Source of the DNA: Terriglobales bacterium
GTDB taxonomy: Bacteria > Acidobacteriota > Terriglobia > Terriglobales > Acidobacteriaceae
NCBI GenBank assembly: GCA_025462725.1
Contig: JAOAPE010000011.1
Location: 248,001 to 312,000, forward strand
DNA length: 64,000 bases
Reading direction: 5' to 3'
A model generated the notes under the pieces. The model was given only the letters and a program-made list of their open reading frames with translations. It searched no databases and was not told the DNA's origin. The position numbers were made by a program, and so were the translations under genes. The stretch's first letter is position 1; every line of letters starts with the position of its first letter. Positions 27,274 through 35,945 of the stretch are shown piece after piece.

Positions 27274-27519
27274 ATGACAATCTTTGCGAGTGCGCAACCG
27301 ACTGACAAGTTAATAGGCGATCTGACCACACAAAATAGCATGCACGTAGAGAGAAATGGCCACGCTGCTCATATCTTCATCAGCAATAATGCTGGGGCTC
27401 CCCTGTTTCATTACACGGTCCACCGGATCGGGTCACCCGAAATTCTTCATTGGGGACAGGAACCTTCTATGGCAGAGGCGAGATCCGCGGTGGACGAAGT
27501 CTTAGATTCGAAAACATAG
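27274..27519 (+). CDS. Hypothetical protein
   Basis: An 81-residue protein, MTIFASAQPTDK at the start, with a beta-rich middle (HIFISNNAGAPLFHYTVHR) and an acidic end. It starts 10 bases after the preceding stop, suggesting co-transcription. No family recognised. The frame is open further upstream but overlaps the neighbour there. Confidence 0.45.
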   Translation: MTIFASAQPTDKLIGDLTTQNSMHVERNGHAAHIFISNNAGAPLFHYTVHRIGSPEILHWGQEPSMAEARSAVDEVLDSKT

Positions 27520-27540
27520 AAGAACGCCACGGCGGTGTTT

Positions 27541-27570
27541 GAGGTAGACATTCACCAACGGTGAAACCTC
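27541..27570. other. Bulged hairpin between convergent genes
   Basis: TTCACC-AAC-GGTGAA forms a 6-bp inner stem; the outer GAGGT (27541-27545) pairs with ACCTC (27566-27570) across a 5-base bulge. Its place between convergent genes suggests a shared transcription stop, although no T-run follows. Confidence 0.35.
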
Positions 27571-27591
27571 CTCTTGCGCAATCTATGACAT

Positions 27592-27990
27592 TTAAGTCCC
27601 GTAGCCCCGGTGTGGCTGGGCCGCAAGCTCTTTATCGCTAGGCCAGGCAATCGACAGAAGGAATGCAGAGTCCTCCAGAGCCTCAACGGAATGCTTGATG
27701 GTACGGTCCAACGCTAGTAAGTGGCCTGAGGTCATCTCCAGAGTTTTTCCTGCAACCTCCAGCCGCAAGGAACCGCACAGTACATGAACAGAAATACGGC
27801 CATCGTTATGGTGTTCTTGCATCTTCGCTCCGGACTGCATCGCGATGAGAACGATTCTTAGGTCGGCGCTCTTCAGCAAAGTTTTCGATGCGAGCTTTTG
27901 AGGCCAAGGTTTGCGAGATTCAAGGCTCGTCAACTCCAATTTAAGATCAAACACTTCTCTGAACCCCGCGTCACCAGTGTTCTGACTCAT
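27592..27990 (-). CDS. Cupin-domain protein
   Basis: A 132-residue protein with one cupin barrel (about 40-125): RIVLIAMQSGAKMQEHHNDG supplies the His-His-Asp-type metal motif, then VHVLCGSLRLEVAG and GHLLALDRTIKHSVEALED with the second His. GGAG lies 7 bases before the ATG. The start overlaps the stop of a weak upstream frame (ATGA). Small single cupins of this kind often sense or bind small molecules; the ligand is unknown. Confidence 0.75.
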   Translation of the reverse strand: MSQNTGDAGFREVFDLKLELTSLESRKPWPQKLASKTLLKSADLRIVLIAMQSGAKMQEHHNDGRISVHVLCGSLRLEVAGKTLEMTSGHLLALDRTIKHSVEALEDSAFLLSIAWPSDKELAAQPHRGYGT

Positions 27991-28286
27991 AGACTTTCTC
28001 CTTGCCGAGCCCCGAAATTCAACTCACACCTGCCAACCGTAGCGACGCAAACTGCGCATGGATAGTGCGCTGAAGGGCTTCTCACGACTGCAGCCGCTCT
28101 AGCTCGCAGCTGCCGTGAGCGATCCTTTGCTGAGCGGAAGCGTTCGCAACTCGAGATGTCTCCCGCCAGGTTTGTTTTGATGACCAGGTACTTAAAATCA
28201 ATGTCAGCACTTCTCATGCGAGATCGCAGCGCGAAGATTACTTCGTGAGTTTGCTCCCGTTTCCACGTGACCTGTTCACGGGACAT
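27987..28286 (-). CDS. Doubtful small protein upstream of cupin gene
   Basis: A 99-residue frame with an ATG start, Arg-rich centre (RSAKDRSRQLRARAAAVV) and three Cys near the end. The only support is the ATGA overlap with the cupin start and a readable N-terminal part. No family recognised; the composition of the second half looks like an out-of-frame read, so this may be a decayed gene. Confidence 0.25.
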   Translation of the reverse strand: MSREQVTWKREQTHEVIFALRSRMRSADIDFKYLVIKTNLAGDISSCERFRSAKDRSRQLRARAAAVVRSPSAHYPCAVCVATVGRCELNFGARQGESL

Positions 28287-28440
28287 GCACCGGGACGGGG
28301 TTTATTCTGATCGCGTCACACACAACATTTCAAGCGGTGGTACACGGCTTTTAGCACGACTTATTAACGGCCCACAGAGAAATCAGAGTGAGCCAGTACA
28401 GCGAGACTTCAAACTATTCGGCAGTGAAGGAAGACAGATC

Positions 28441-29115
28441 CTAATCGTGGAGAAGCATTGCCAAGAGTGAGCTGTTCACCGAGATGCGTCCGTTGTACTC
28501 AATAAAACCCATGCGGCGGAACTTGTTCATGAAGGAACTCACTCGGGAGCGTGAAGTTCCCACCATCTCTGCCAGAACTTCCTGGCTTATCTTGGGAATG
28601 ATCGGCTCGGGCTTACCCTCTTTACCGTAATGCGCTAACACTAGCAGTATCCGGGCGAGTCGTTTTTCGCTGGAATTGAAGAGTTGGTCCACCAGGTCTT
28701 CCTGAAATCGAACATTCCTCGCGAGGACGTGAGCAAGAAAAACGTCGGCAAGTTCTTTGTGCAGGTGTAATGCTTCCATCAAGGCTGTCTTCTCGATCTT
28801 GAGCAGGCTGCCATCCGTCAATGCCGTGGCGGTTTCCAGTCGCAGGTTGTGCCCGGTAATGCAGCTCTCGCCAAAAAACTCTTTTGGCGCGAGGATAGCG
28901 ACCGTTGCTTCCTTTCCCCGCTTGGAGACTACAGACAGACGGAACTTGCCCGACTGAATGTAATAAACAGCGGAGCAGGACTCCCCCTGGGAGTAGACCT
29001 TTTCCTTCTTCTTGAACTCCATGAGATTGCGACCGGCGCCGATCGTCTTAAGAAACTTCTTCGCATTAAAAGGCGGCAATGCGACTCCGTTAGAGGCGCC
29101 TCTCTTAGTGGCCAT
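28441..29115 (-). CDS. Crp/Fnr-family transcriptional regulator
   Basis: A 224-residue regulator: cyclic-nucleotide-binding-type beta-barrel (about 30-125; VYSQGESCSAVYYIQSGKFR, FFGESCITGH), dimerisation helix (about 130-160) and winged helix with ISQEVLAEMVGTSRSRVSSF as the recognition region. The phosphate-binding cassette is not a canonical cAMP-binding RxS, and there is no N-terminal Cys cluster for an FeS sensor, so the signal is unknown. It is divergent from a response regulator. The region between them has two perfect TGTTC-N6-GAACA sites with the 16-bp geometry of this family, so self-control is likely. Confidence 0.9.
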   Translation of the reverse strand: MATKRGASNGVALPPFNAKKFLKTIGAGRNLMEFKKKEKVYSQGESCSAVYYIQSGKFRLSVVSKRGKEATVAILAPKEFFGESCITGHNLRLETATALTDGSLLKIEKTALMEALHLHKELADVFLAHVLARNVRFQEDLVDQLFNSSEKRLARILLVLAHYGKEGKPEPIIPKISQEVLAEMVGTSRSRVSSFMNKFRRMGFIEYNGRISVNSSLLAMLLHD

Positions 29116-29179
29116 CGGTCAACTCCTTGTATTAATTTTAATTGAACTGTGAGCATATTTTCGGTGATTCGAGCTGTAC

Positions 29180-29195
29180 TGTTCAAAAGGGAACA
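29180..29195. promoter_or_regulatory. Crp/Fnr-type operator 1
   Basis: TGTTC-AAAAGG-GAACA: perfect 5-bp inverted half-sites with a 6-base spacer, the same architecture as TGTGA-N6-TCACA. It is centred about 72 bp from the regulator's start codon and about 134 bp from the response regulator's. Confidence 0.6.
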
Positions 29196-29235
29196 CTTCT
29201 CAAAAAAAGCGGCACACCACCGGAATCTTGCTAAC

Positions 29236-29251
29236 TGTTCTTTTGGGAACA
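29236..29251. promoter_or_regulatory. Crp/Fnr-type operator 2
   Basis: TGTTC-TTTTGG-GAACA, flanked by C and G to give 6-bp arms. It lies 56 bp from operator 1 centre to centre. A further GAACA half-site follows at 29258-29262. Confidence 0.6.
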
Positions 29252-29321
29252 GATTTCGAACAGGCAATTTGAGAGACTTTCGTCCAGCGCTGCAATCTCC
29301 AATGCAGAGGGAAGTCAACCC

Positions 29322-29807
29322 GTGCCCAACAACCTGAAAATCATCGAGAGTAAACGTCGAATCCTGATCGTGGACGACGATAAGAGTATCCGCAATATGC
29401 TAGCCCTGATAATGGCCGCAGAGGGCTATGAAGTTGCGAAAGCTTCGAATGGCTTCGATGCACTTGAGCATGTGAAGAACAGTCTCCCGGCTCTCGTCAT
29501 CTCGGACTTGAATATGCCGCTGATGTCGGGTTTCGAGTTGCTTTCAGTGCTGCGCCGCCGCTTCCCTAAAATAGTAGTTGTTGCCATGAGCAGCGCATAT
29601 CACTCTGGTGATGAGATACCCGGGGGAGTGATTGCCGATGGGTTTTACCCCAAGGGCGGGGGCAAATTGCCGGACTTTCTCACGAAGTTGGTGGCAGACT
29701 TATTCTTGATCTCATCTTCGGGGGAAACAGGCCTAGCAGGACGTGGGTCCAGGTTTGGGTTCCCCGCAATGGAATCAACTCACAAGGAACAGCTTATATC
29801 GTGCTGA
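29322..29807 (+). CDS. Single-domain response regulator
   Basis: A 161-residue receiver protein: acidic pair in ILIVDDDKSIRN, acceptor Asp in LVISDLNMPLMSG, Ser in VVAMSSAYH, Lys in FYPKGGG, then a short tail without an output domain. GTG start with AGAGGGA upstream. Divergent from the Crp/Fnr gene and behind its operators, so probably in its regulon. No kinase is directly adjacent. From the stop to 30039 (232 bases) I see no further gene. Confidence 0.85.
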   Translation: MPNNLKIIESKRRILIVDDDKSIRNMLALIMAAEGYEVAKASNGFDALEHVKNSLPALVISDLNMPLMSGFELLSVLRRRFPKIVVVAMSSAYHSGDEIPGGVIADGFYPKGGGKLPDFLTKLVADLFLISSSGETGLAGRGSRFGFPAMESTHKEQLISC

Positions 29808-30039
29808 CGTGCACGGAGGTTCCTTTCATCTGGATGTGGGAGTAGAAGTCACTTCGACCGTCATGAGGACGACGTGCATCTACTATCCCAATGAAATTCC
29901 GTACATTATCGATTCTTCGGTTTCCATGGTGTCACAAAAAAACCGTCGACAACCGGCGATGAGCCGAACAGTTTTTCGGCCGGCTCACGCTAAATGATCT
30001 ACGAAATCAAGCAACGCGACGAAAGCGAAGGGCGGATCC

Positions 30040-30951
30040 GTGACGACTCCGATTGTTTCTAAGTCACTACCCAAGGACCAGGCCGCGGCGGTAGAAAGCA
30101 TTCTGCTGGTGCAAACGCGCGTTCCAGAAATCACTTCCCTACACCGCGCACTGCGAGACACGGGGTTTGAGGTTGTCGTGGCATCCACGGTCAGGGAAGC
30201 CCTGGGCCTCATCGTTTCAGACAAATTTTCTGCCTTGATCTGTAACCTTCACGCCCCAGCGCCAGGTGACGGTTTCACGTTAATAAATGCCATGCGGCAC
30301 GCGCAACCTCATGCTGTCACCATGATCTTGACGGACTATCCAGCATTAAAGGAATCCTTGGTCGCATTGCTTCCAATCGCGGACGAACTCGTGGTCACGC
30401 CCGTTCCCCTAACCGAAATCATTGCCCTGTTAAAAGACAGGCTGAAAACGCCGCGCCCCAAACGATTGAAAGTCCTCCAACCCGTCGCCACCATCTTGGA
30501 GCGCAATGCCAAGCAGACAATTTCGGATTGGCTGGTCCGCGTGAACGCGGTCAAGGACTTGGTAGATCAGCCTCTCAGCGATGAAGGGCGCACTGGGCAC
30601 CTGCCCAGGCTCTTGCAGGAGGTCATCAAGCGACTGCGCACGCCGCGCCTTGATGAAGGCGACGCTGCCACTTCCTTAGCAGCCATCAGCCATGGAAAGG
30701 TGCGCCGCGAGCAGGGCTATACCGCTGCCATGCTTGTGACGGAATCGCGCATCCTTCAAGTCTGTATTTTCAAGATGCTGCGCAACAATCTCGGTTCCTT
30801 GGACTGGACCATGGTTCTTACAGACGTGATGACCATTGCCGATGAAGTGGATTCGCAACTCGCACAAACAACGGCAAGCTTTTCACGGGAAAAGCTGAAG
30901 AGGAAAAAGCGGACCGCCAAACCAGAAAGAGATTTGCTGACCGCTTGTTAG
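30040..30951 (+). CDS. Pseudo-receiver fused to an RsbR N-terminal-type domain
   Basis: A 303-residue protein. Residues about 20-130 have the receiver fold but lack its chemistry: the acidic pair is replaced (ILLVQTRVP), the acceptor Asp is Asn (LICNLHAP), and the Lys is absent (VVTPVPL). Residues about 145-285 match the RsbRD N-terminal helical domain (ERNAKQTISDWLVRV at its start; GYTAAMLVTESRILQVCIF near its end). There is no STAS domain. It stands just before the stressosome genes, so it may be a sensory or regulatory partner of the RsbR protein. A broken copy of its C-terminal part is at 37564-37769. Confidence 0.75.
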   Translation: MTTPIVSKSLPKDQAAAVESILLVQTRVPEITSLHRALRDTGFEVVVASTVREALGLIVSDKFSALICNLHAPAPGDGFTLINAMRHAQPHAVTMILTDYPALKESLVALLPIADELVVTPVPLTEIIALLKDRLKTPRPKRLKVLQPVATILERNAKQTISDWLVRVNAVKDLVDQPLSDEGRTGHLPRLLQEVIKRLRTPRLDEGDAATSLAAISHGKVRREQGYTAAMLVTESRILQVCIFKMLRNNLGSLDWTMVLTDVMTIADEVDSQLAQTTASFSREKLKRKKRTAKPERDLLTAC

Positions 30952-31108
30952 GCCCGATATTCAAGTGAGGGTTGGTAGTAACTTGCGCATGTAAAGTCCG
31001 CAATATTCATTACACGATGCCCGATGGAGAACTTGGATGTACTGATTTAGATCGTGACATGTTTTCCGTTTGTAATTTACTCGTGGTACTTAGACGTAAG
31101 GAGCCGTA

Positions 31109-31990
31109 GTGAGCAAATTAGCCGAGATCTTTGAAAAGTATCAGGCCGATATTATTACCGATTGGATTAAAGAGATGTCTGCTGCCAATCGGCGAAAAGA
31201 CTTGATGTCTGAATCCGAACTGAAGCTGCAAACAAATGAGTTGCTACATGCCATAACTGATGCTTCCAAGAACGGCAATAGCTCTGACATCAATGCTCCG
31301 CATTGGGCACCAGTCCGCGAAATGATCACTTCCATTTCGAGTTCTCGAGCCAAGCAGGGCTTCACTCCCACTGAGACTGCTAGTTTCGTATTCTCATTGA
31401 AGCAGCCTATATCCAACCGGATCCGCAAAGAATTCGGAAAAGATCCGGACGCGCTCTTCGAGGAGCTGTCTGCCTCCAACTTCTTGATCGACAATCTTGG
31501 CCTGTACTCGGCTGATGCTTACGTCAAGACGCGAGAGCAAATCATTGTCCGTCAGCAAGAGGAGATGCTGGAGCTCTCCACTCCGGTCGTGAAGTTGTGG
31601 GACGGTATTCTGGCGCTTCCCTTGATCGGAACGCTGGATAGTGCGCGCACCCAAGTAGTCATGGAATCTTTGCTGCGTACCATTGTCGAGACGAATTCAC
31701 AGATTGCCATCATTGACATTACAGGTGTGCCAACTGTGGACACCAAAGTCGCTCAGCATCTGCTGAAAACTGTTACCGCCGCCCGTTTAATGGGGGCTGA
31801 ATGTATCATCAGCGGCATCCGCCCGCAGATTGCCCAGACCATTGTCCATTTGGGTATCAATTTGACCGACATCATCACGAAATCGAAGATGTCCGATGCA
31901 TTTGCCTTGGCGCTGCAACGCACGGGCAAGACTGTCGTCAAACGGATGCAGCCACTTATCCCAAGCACGAACAGCGGGGCGGTCAGTTAG
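31109..31990 (+). CDS. rsbR: RsbR-type stressosome scaffold protein
   Basis: A 293-residue protein with an N-terminal helical sensory domain (about 1-150, RsbRD-type) and a C-terminal STAS domain (about 160-275). The STAS part is very like Bacillus RsbR: LALPLIGTLDSARTQVV, IIDITGVPTVDTKVAQHLL and GIRPQIAQTIVHLGI. Threonines at the DITGVPTVDT site fit the phosphorylation site used by RsbT. GTG start with AAGGAG 7 bases upstream; the stop overlaps the next GTG (TAGTG). Role: builds the stressosome with RsbS and holds RsbT until a stress signal arrives. Confidence 0.9.
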   Translation: MSKLAEIFEKYQADIITDWIKEMSAANRRKDLMSESELKLQTNELLHAITDASKNGNSSDINAPHWAPVREMITSISSSRAKQGFTPTETASFVFSLKQPISNRIRKEFGKDPDALFEELSASNFLIDNLGLYSADAYVKTREQIIVRQQEEMLELSTPVVKLWDGILALPLIGTLDSARTQVVMESLLRTIVETNSQIAIIDITGVPTVDTKVAQHLLKTVTAARLMGAECIISGIRPQIAQTIVHLGINLTDIITKSKMSDAFALALQRTGKTVVKRMQPLIPSTNSGAVS

Positions 31991-32385
31991 TGGAACGCAT
32001 ACCTATCCTTCGCATGGGCGTGTTCCTCATCGTCACTATTCAAGTGGACATGCATGATCAGCTTGCTATGAAGTTGCAGGACGATCTGACTTCGGCCATC
32101 GCTAAGTCCGAGTCCCGGGGGGTATTGATCGACATCTCTTCCCTTGAGATCGTTGATTCTTTTATCGGACGCATGCTAGCCAACATTGCTGCCATGTCAC
32201 GTGTGCTGGATGCCCACACCGTACTTGTCGGCATGCAACCGGCCGTCGCCATCACCCTAGTGGAATTAGGCATGTCTCTTCCCGGAGTGCGTACCGCTCT
32301 CAATGTGGAATCCGGAATGGCCCTTTTACATTCACTGAGCGATCACCCAAAGGAGTCAGAAGAAGATGCCTCCTCGGACACTTGA
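31990..32385 (+). CDS. rsbS: RsbS-type STAS antagonist
   Basis: A 131-residue single STAS domain: IPILRMGVFLIVTIQVDMHD, then VLIDISSLEIVDSFIGRMLA, where the Ser in DISSLE/VDSFI corresponds to the RsbS phospho-Ser region, and VGMQPAVAITLVELGM. It overlaps rsbR by one base and rsbT by 20. Role by family: core stressosome subunit that sequesters RsbT and is phosphorylated by it on activation. Confidence 0.9.
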   Translation: MERIPILRMGVFLIVTIQVDMHDQLAMKLQDDLTSAIAKSESRGVLIDISSLEIVDSFIGRMLANIAAMSRVLDAHTVLVGMQPAVAITLVELGMSLPGVRTALNVESGMALLHSLSDHPKESEEDASSDT

Positions 32386-32770
32386 GACGCTGACCCTCGC
32401 GTCCGTGTCTGACATTGTTATAGCTAGGCAACGAGCAAGACACTGGGCCATTGAGATGAAGTTTTCACTTGTGGAGCAGACCAAAATCGTTACTGCGGCC
32501 AGTGAATTGGCACGCAATACCGTGGAGCATGGTGGTGGAGGGACGATGGTCATATCGACCGATGGAAACAGAATTCGCCAGGCGTTGAAGTTGACTTTCG
32601 AAGACAAAGGACTGGGGATCGCCGACGTGGAACAGGCCATGCGAGATGGATTCACCACTTCTGGTGGGATGGGATTGGGACTCGGCGGTAGCAAGCGACT
32701 AATGAACCAGTTTGAGATTGACAGCAGACTAGGGCAGGGGACGCGGGTCACAGTAACCAGATGGAAATAA
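32366..32770 (+). CDS. rsbT: RsbT-type serine/threonine switch kinase
   Basis: A 134-residue GHKL ATPase: ASELARNTVEHGGGG (N-box), EDKGLGI (G1), GMGLGLGGSKRLMNQF (G2). In Bacillus RsbT phosphorylates RsbR/RsbS and, once released, activates the phosphatase RsbU. No rsbU/rsbV/rsbW/sigB genes follow here; two further proteins with the same ATPase module at their N-termini do. It overlaps rsbS by 20 bases and the next gene by 10. Confidence 0.9.
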   Translation: MPPRTLETLTLASVSDIVIARQRARHWAIEMKFSLVEQTKIVTAASELARNTVEHGGGGTMVISTDGNRIRQALKLTFEDKGLGIADVEQAMRDGFTTSGGMGLGLGGSKRLMNQFEIDSRLGQGTRVTVTRWK

Positions 32771-33801
32771 CGTTGTTTGCTTACCCCACATTTCGCACTG
32801 TCCCCGTAGACGATTTGAGCCAGCCCGGGGAGGCTCGCAGAATAGCGTCTGCCATGGCGGGAAATCTATCCTTCAATGAAGTACAACGCGGCCAAGTGGA
32901 GATTATCGTCACGGAACTGGCGATGAATATCGTCATTCACGGAGGCGGCGGTCACGTGATCCTTTCAGGACAGAGGTTCAAGAACAAAAGCCGAATGGAC
33001 ATCATCGCCGTTGACAGAGGGCATGGTATTGCCAATGTGGGTGCCGCACTCGAAGACGGTTTTTCTACTGCCGGCACTGCCGGAACAGGATTGGGTGCCG
33101 TTTCGCGATTAGCGAGTCTCTTTGAAATATTTACTCAGCCTGATAATGGCACCGTTGTTTTGGCACGGGTGAGCGACCGGCCTATAGAGCAATGGCCCTT
33201 GAGCGTCGGTGGGGTCTCCATCCCCCTCGCGAGCGAACGGGCTTGTGGAGATGCCTTCGCCACTGCACAGTCCTCTTCTCGGTCTGTCTTTATGGTCGCG
33301 GACGGTCTAGGGCACGGCCCGGAAGCTGCTGAGGCCGCTACCGCCTCACTAGAGGCATTCGAGAAATACCGCGCTGACTCGCCGGCGGAAATTATCGAGC
33401 AGTTGCATGGGGCGATGAAATCCACCAGAGGCGCTGCGGTTGCTGTCGCGGACATACGACATGACCTCGGCTTAGTCACTTATTGTGGAATAGGTAACAT
33501 CGCGGGAGTCGTACTCATGCCGGAAGATGGCTTATCGCGCAACATGATTTCTCATAACGGCATTGTAGGCCACCAAATGAACCATGTCGCGGAATTCACC
33601 TATCCGTGGCCTCCCAAAGCCAAGCTGATCATGCACTCTGACGGCCTCAATAACCACTGGAACCTAGAATCCTATCCCGGCCTCTTGAACAAAGACCCCG
33701 CGCTTATTGCGGCCGTCTTGTACCGTGACCAGAGTCGAAAAGGTGATGATGCCACCGTATTGGTGGCAGGACCCCGCAACGGAGAGGTGAAGGCAGCATG
33801 A
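32761..33801 (+). CDS. RsbT/RsbW-like ATPase fused to RsbX-type PP2C phosphatase
   Basis: A 346-residue fusion. Residues about 20-135 are a GHKL domain related to the preceding kinase (TELAMNIVIHGGGG, AVDRGHGI, GTGLGAVSRLASLF). Residues about 145-335 are a PP2C-like phosphatase of the RsbX class (SVFMVADGLGHGPEAAEAA, TYCGIGNI, LIMHSDGL, KGDDATVLV). RsbX resets stressosomes by removing phosphates from RsbR/RsbS, so this protein may combine kinase-like binding with reset. The gene overlaps both neighbours. Confidence 0.85.
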   Translation: MEITLFAYPTFRTVPVDDLSQPGEARRIASAMAGNLSFNEVQRGQVEIIVTELAMNIVIHGGGGHVILSGQRFKNKSRMDIIAVDRGHGIANVGAALEDGFSTAGTAGTGLGAVSRLASLFEIFTQPDNGTVVLARVSDRPIEQWPLSVGGVSIPLASERACGDAFATAQSSSRSVFMVADGLGHGPEAAEAATASLEAFEKYRADSPAEIIEQLHGAMKSTRGAAVAVADIRHDLGLVTYCGIGNIAGVVLMPEDGLSRNMISHNGIVGHQMNHVAEFTYPWPPKAKLIMHSDGLNNHWNLESYPGLLNKDPALIAAVLYRDQSRKGDDATVLVAGPRNGEVKAA

Positions 33802-35945
33802 TGCTGGAGACAATCTTCACCGTCGATCTTCAGTTCGAGAACGATGTCGTACAAGCCCGCCAACGCGCTCGTGAGATCGCGGCATCCTTGGGCTTCGATC
33901 ATCAAGAGCAGATCCGCATCGCCACGGCAACTTCAGAGATCGCACGAAACGCTTTTCGCTACGCCACCCGTGGGCGCGTGATCTTTTCTGTTTCGTTAGG
34001 CACTCCCCAGTCGCTACAGGTTGAAGTTGAAGACAAAGGCGGCGGGATCCTTGCGCTAGAACAGATACTGGCAGGTAGATATAAATCTCAATCGGGCATG
34101 GGTATGGGCATACTCGGCACTAAACGCTTAATGGATAAGTTTGCGATCCATTCCAGTGCAACGGGGACTGCAGTACTGTTTGCCAAGCACTTACCCAAGG
34201 GTGCGATCTTTCTTACACCGTCCGCAGTCGGCAAGGCTCGCCAAGACGTGACGATGCGGAGCCCTGAAAGCCCGTACGACGAGATTCAGCAGCAAAACGC
34301 CGAGTTGATGAAGACGCTCTCCGAGCTTCGCACCCGTCAGGAAGAACTCGCTCTTCTCAATCGCGAACTGGAAGACACGAATCGCGGAGTAGTGGCGCTT
34401 TATGCTGAATTGGAGGACCGGGCTGACTATTTGCGACGCACGGCAGAACTCAAGTCCGGGTATTTGTCGAACATGTCGCACGAGTTCCGCACACCTCTTA
34501 ACTCGATCATTTCGCTCACCCGTATGCTGGGCGAGTCGCCCAGCAATCCTTTAGGCCCCGAGCAGCAAATTGAAGTTGTGCACATCCAAAATTCGGCGAA
34601 AGACTTACTAGAGCTTGTAAATGATCTTTTGGATATGGCTAAGATCGAGGCGGGCAAGTTACAGGTAAAACCGAAGGACTTTGAGATCACTCATCTGTTT
34701 GGCGCTCTTCGAGGAATGTTGAAGCCGCTGTTGTCAGAAGCCTCTATGGTCCTGATTTTCGAGGAACCAGAAGGGATGGCGTCCCTACACACTGACGAAG
34801 GGAAACTTTCGCAGATATTAAGAAACCTGACATCCAACGCCATTAAATTCACGCGGAAAGGTGAGATTCGCATTAGTGCTGTCCTCGAAGGCGAAAAGGA
34901 CATCTGTTTCACCGTGGCGGACACGGGAATCGGCATCGCTCATTCTGATCTAGAAACCATTTTCAATGAATTCGGTCAAATAGATAACGACCTTCAGACC
35001 AGGTTCCGGGGGACGGGGCTCGGATTACCCCTGTCACAGAACCTAGCGAGTCTTCTTGGAGGATCCATTTCGGTCAAGAGCCAGCCCGGTGTAGGGTCCG
35101 TCTTCTCGGTCAAGATACTAAGGAACTATGTGAATGAGGGAGGAGCGGCCCAGGAATTCATGCCCGTTCCCGAGATTGACCGCAGCCGCACAACCGTGTT
35201 GGTACTCGAAGACAATCACGAGACGCAATTTCTATATAGGTCGTTCCTTGAGAAATCGTCGTTTCAGATGATTGGAGCGATCAGCGTCGCCGAAGCTCGG
35301 AGATGCCTGGAAAAGCACACTCCTGCCCTCATCGTTTGTGATCTGTTCATCGACTCAAGGATTGAAACGGAGTTTATCCGGGAACTCAGAGAACGACCAG
35401 ACACTCGCGACATCCCGATACTCGCAATCAGTACCGCTTCAGAGGAGCAACTTTGCCTGGCAGCGGGAGCCACAGCTTTTCGATTGAAGCCTGTGCAATC
35501 TGAGGCATTTCTGGACCTTTTGCATCGACTCACGAAGCGTGAACGTACAGGCAATATCCTTCTGATCGATGATGAGGAAGCCTCACGATACATTTTGCGC
35601 CAACATTTGCCTCAAGAAGCTTATGTAATACGCGAGGCGCGAACCGGGCGTGAAGGCCTCACTATGGCTAAGTCCGAAAAGCCGGACCTGATCTTTCTAG
35701 ACCTAAACATGCCAGACCTAGACGGCTACAGCGTCTTATCTGCTTTAAAACAAGACCCCGATACCCGTCGCACACCCGTCGTCATACATACCTCGCAAAC
35801 CATTTCTGATGTTCTCCGCAGCAAATTGTCAGAGGTCTTCGAGATTCTTCCAAAAAGCGCTCTCGCCGACGAAAACGCTGAGGTGAGAGTGGCAGCACTG
35901 TTGGCACGGGCAGGGATTACAACGTCAAAGGGGGTGCATGTCTAA
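33798..35945 (+). CDS. Hybrid histidine kinase with N-terminal RsbT-like module
   Basis: A 715-residue protein. Order: RsbT-like GHKL domain (about 5-135; TSEIARNAFRYATRG, EDKGGGI, GMGMGILGTKRLMDKF), coiled coil (about 160-215), DHp with MSHEFRTPLNSIISL, HATPase (NLTSNAIKF, ADTGIGI, GTGLGLPLSQNLA), receiver 1 (acceptor Asp in LIVCDLFID) and receiver 2 (acceptor in LIFLDLNMPDLDG). The start overlaps the previous stop. It appears to carry the stressosome output straight into a phosphorelay, in place of the sigma-B partner switch of Bacillus. Confidence 0.88.
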   Translation: MMLETIFTVDLQFENDVVQARQRAREIAASLGFDHQEQIRIATATSEIARNAFRYATRGRVIFSVSLGTPQSLQVEVEDKGGGILALEQILAGRYKSQSGMGMGILGTKRLMDKFAIHSSATGTAVLFAKHLPKGAIFLTPSAVGKARQDVTMRSPESPYDEIQQQNAELMKTLSELRTRQEELALLNRELEDTNRGVVALYAELEDRADYLRRTAELKSGYLSNMSHEFRTPLNSIISLTRMLGESPSNPLGPEQQIEVVHIQNSAKDLLELVNDLLDMAKIEAGKLQVKPKDFEITHLFGALRGMLKPLLSEASMVLIFEEPEGMASLHTDEGKLSQILRNLTSNAIKFTRKGEIRISAVLEGEKDICFTVADTGIGIAHSDLETIFNEFGQIDNDLQTRFRGTGLGLPLSQNLASLLGGSISVKSQPGVGSVFSVKILRNYVNEGGAAQEFMPVPEIDRSRTTVLVLEDNHETQFLYRSFLEKSSFQMIGAISVAEARRCLEKHTPALIVCDLFIDSRIETEFIRELRERPDTRDIPILAISTASEEQLCLAAGATAFRLKPVQSEAFLDLLHRLTKRERTGNILLIDDEEASRYILRQHLPQEAYVIREARTGREGLTMAKSEKPDLIFLDLNMPDLDGYSVLSALKQDPDTRRTPVVIHTSQTISDVLRSKLSEVFEILPKSALADENAEVRVAALLARAGITTSKGVHV

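Noticed and set aside
30967-30999. Sigma-54 promoter before rsbR (GGTAGTAACTTGC)
   Set aside because: GG and GC are separated by 9 bases, one short of the strict spacing, and the flanking match is poor.
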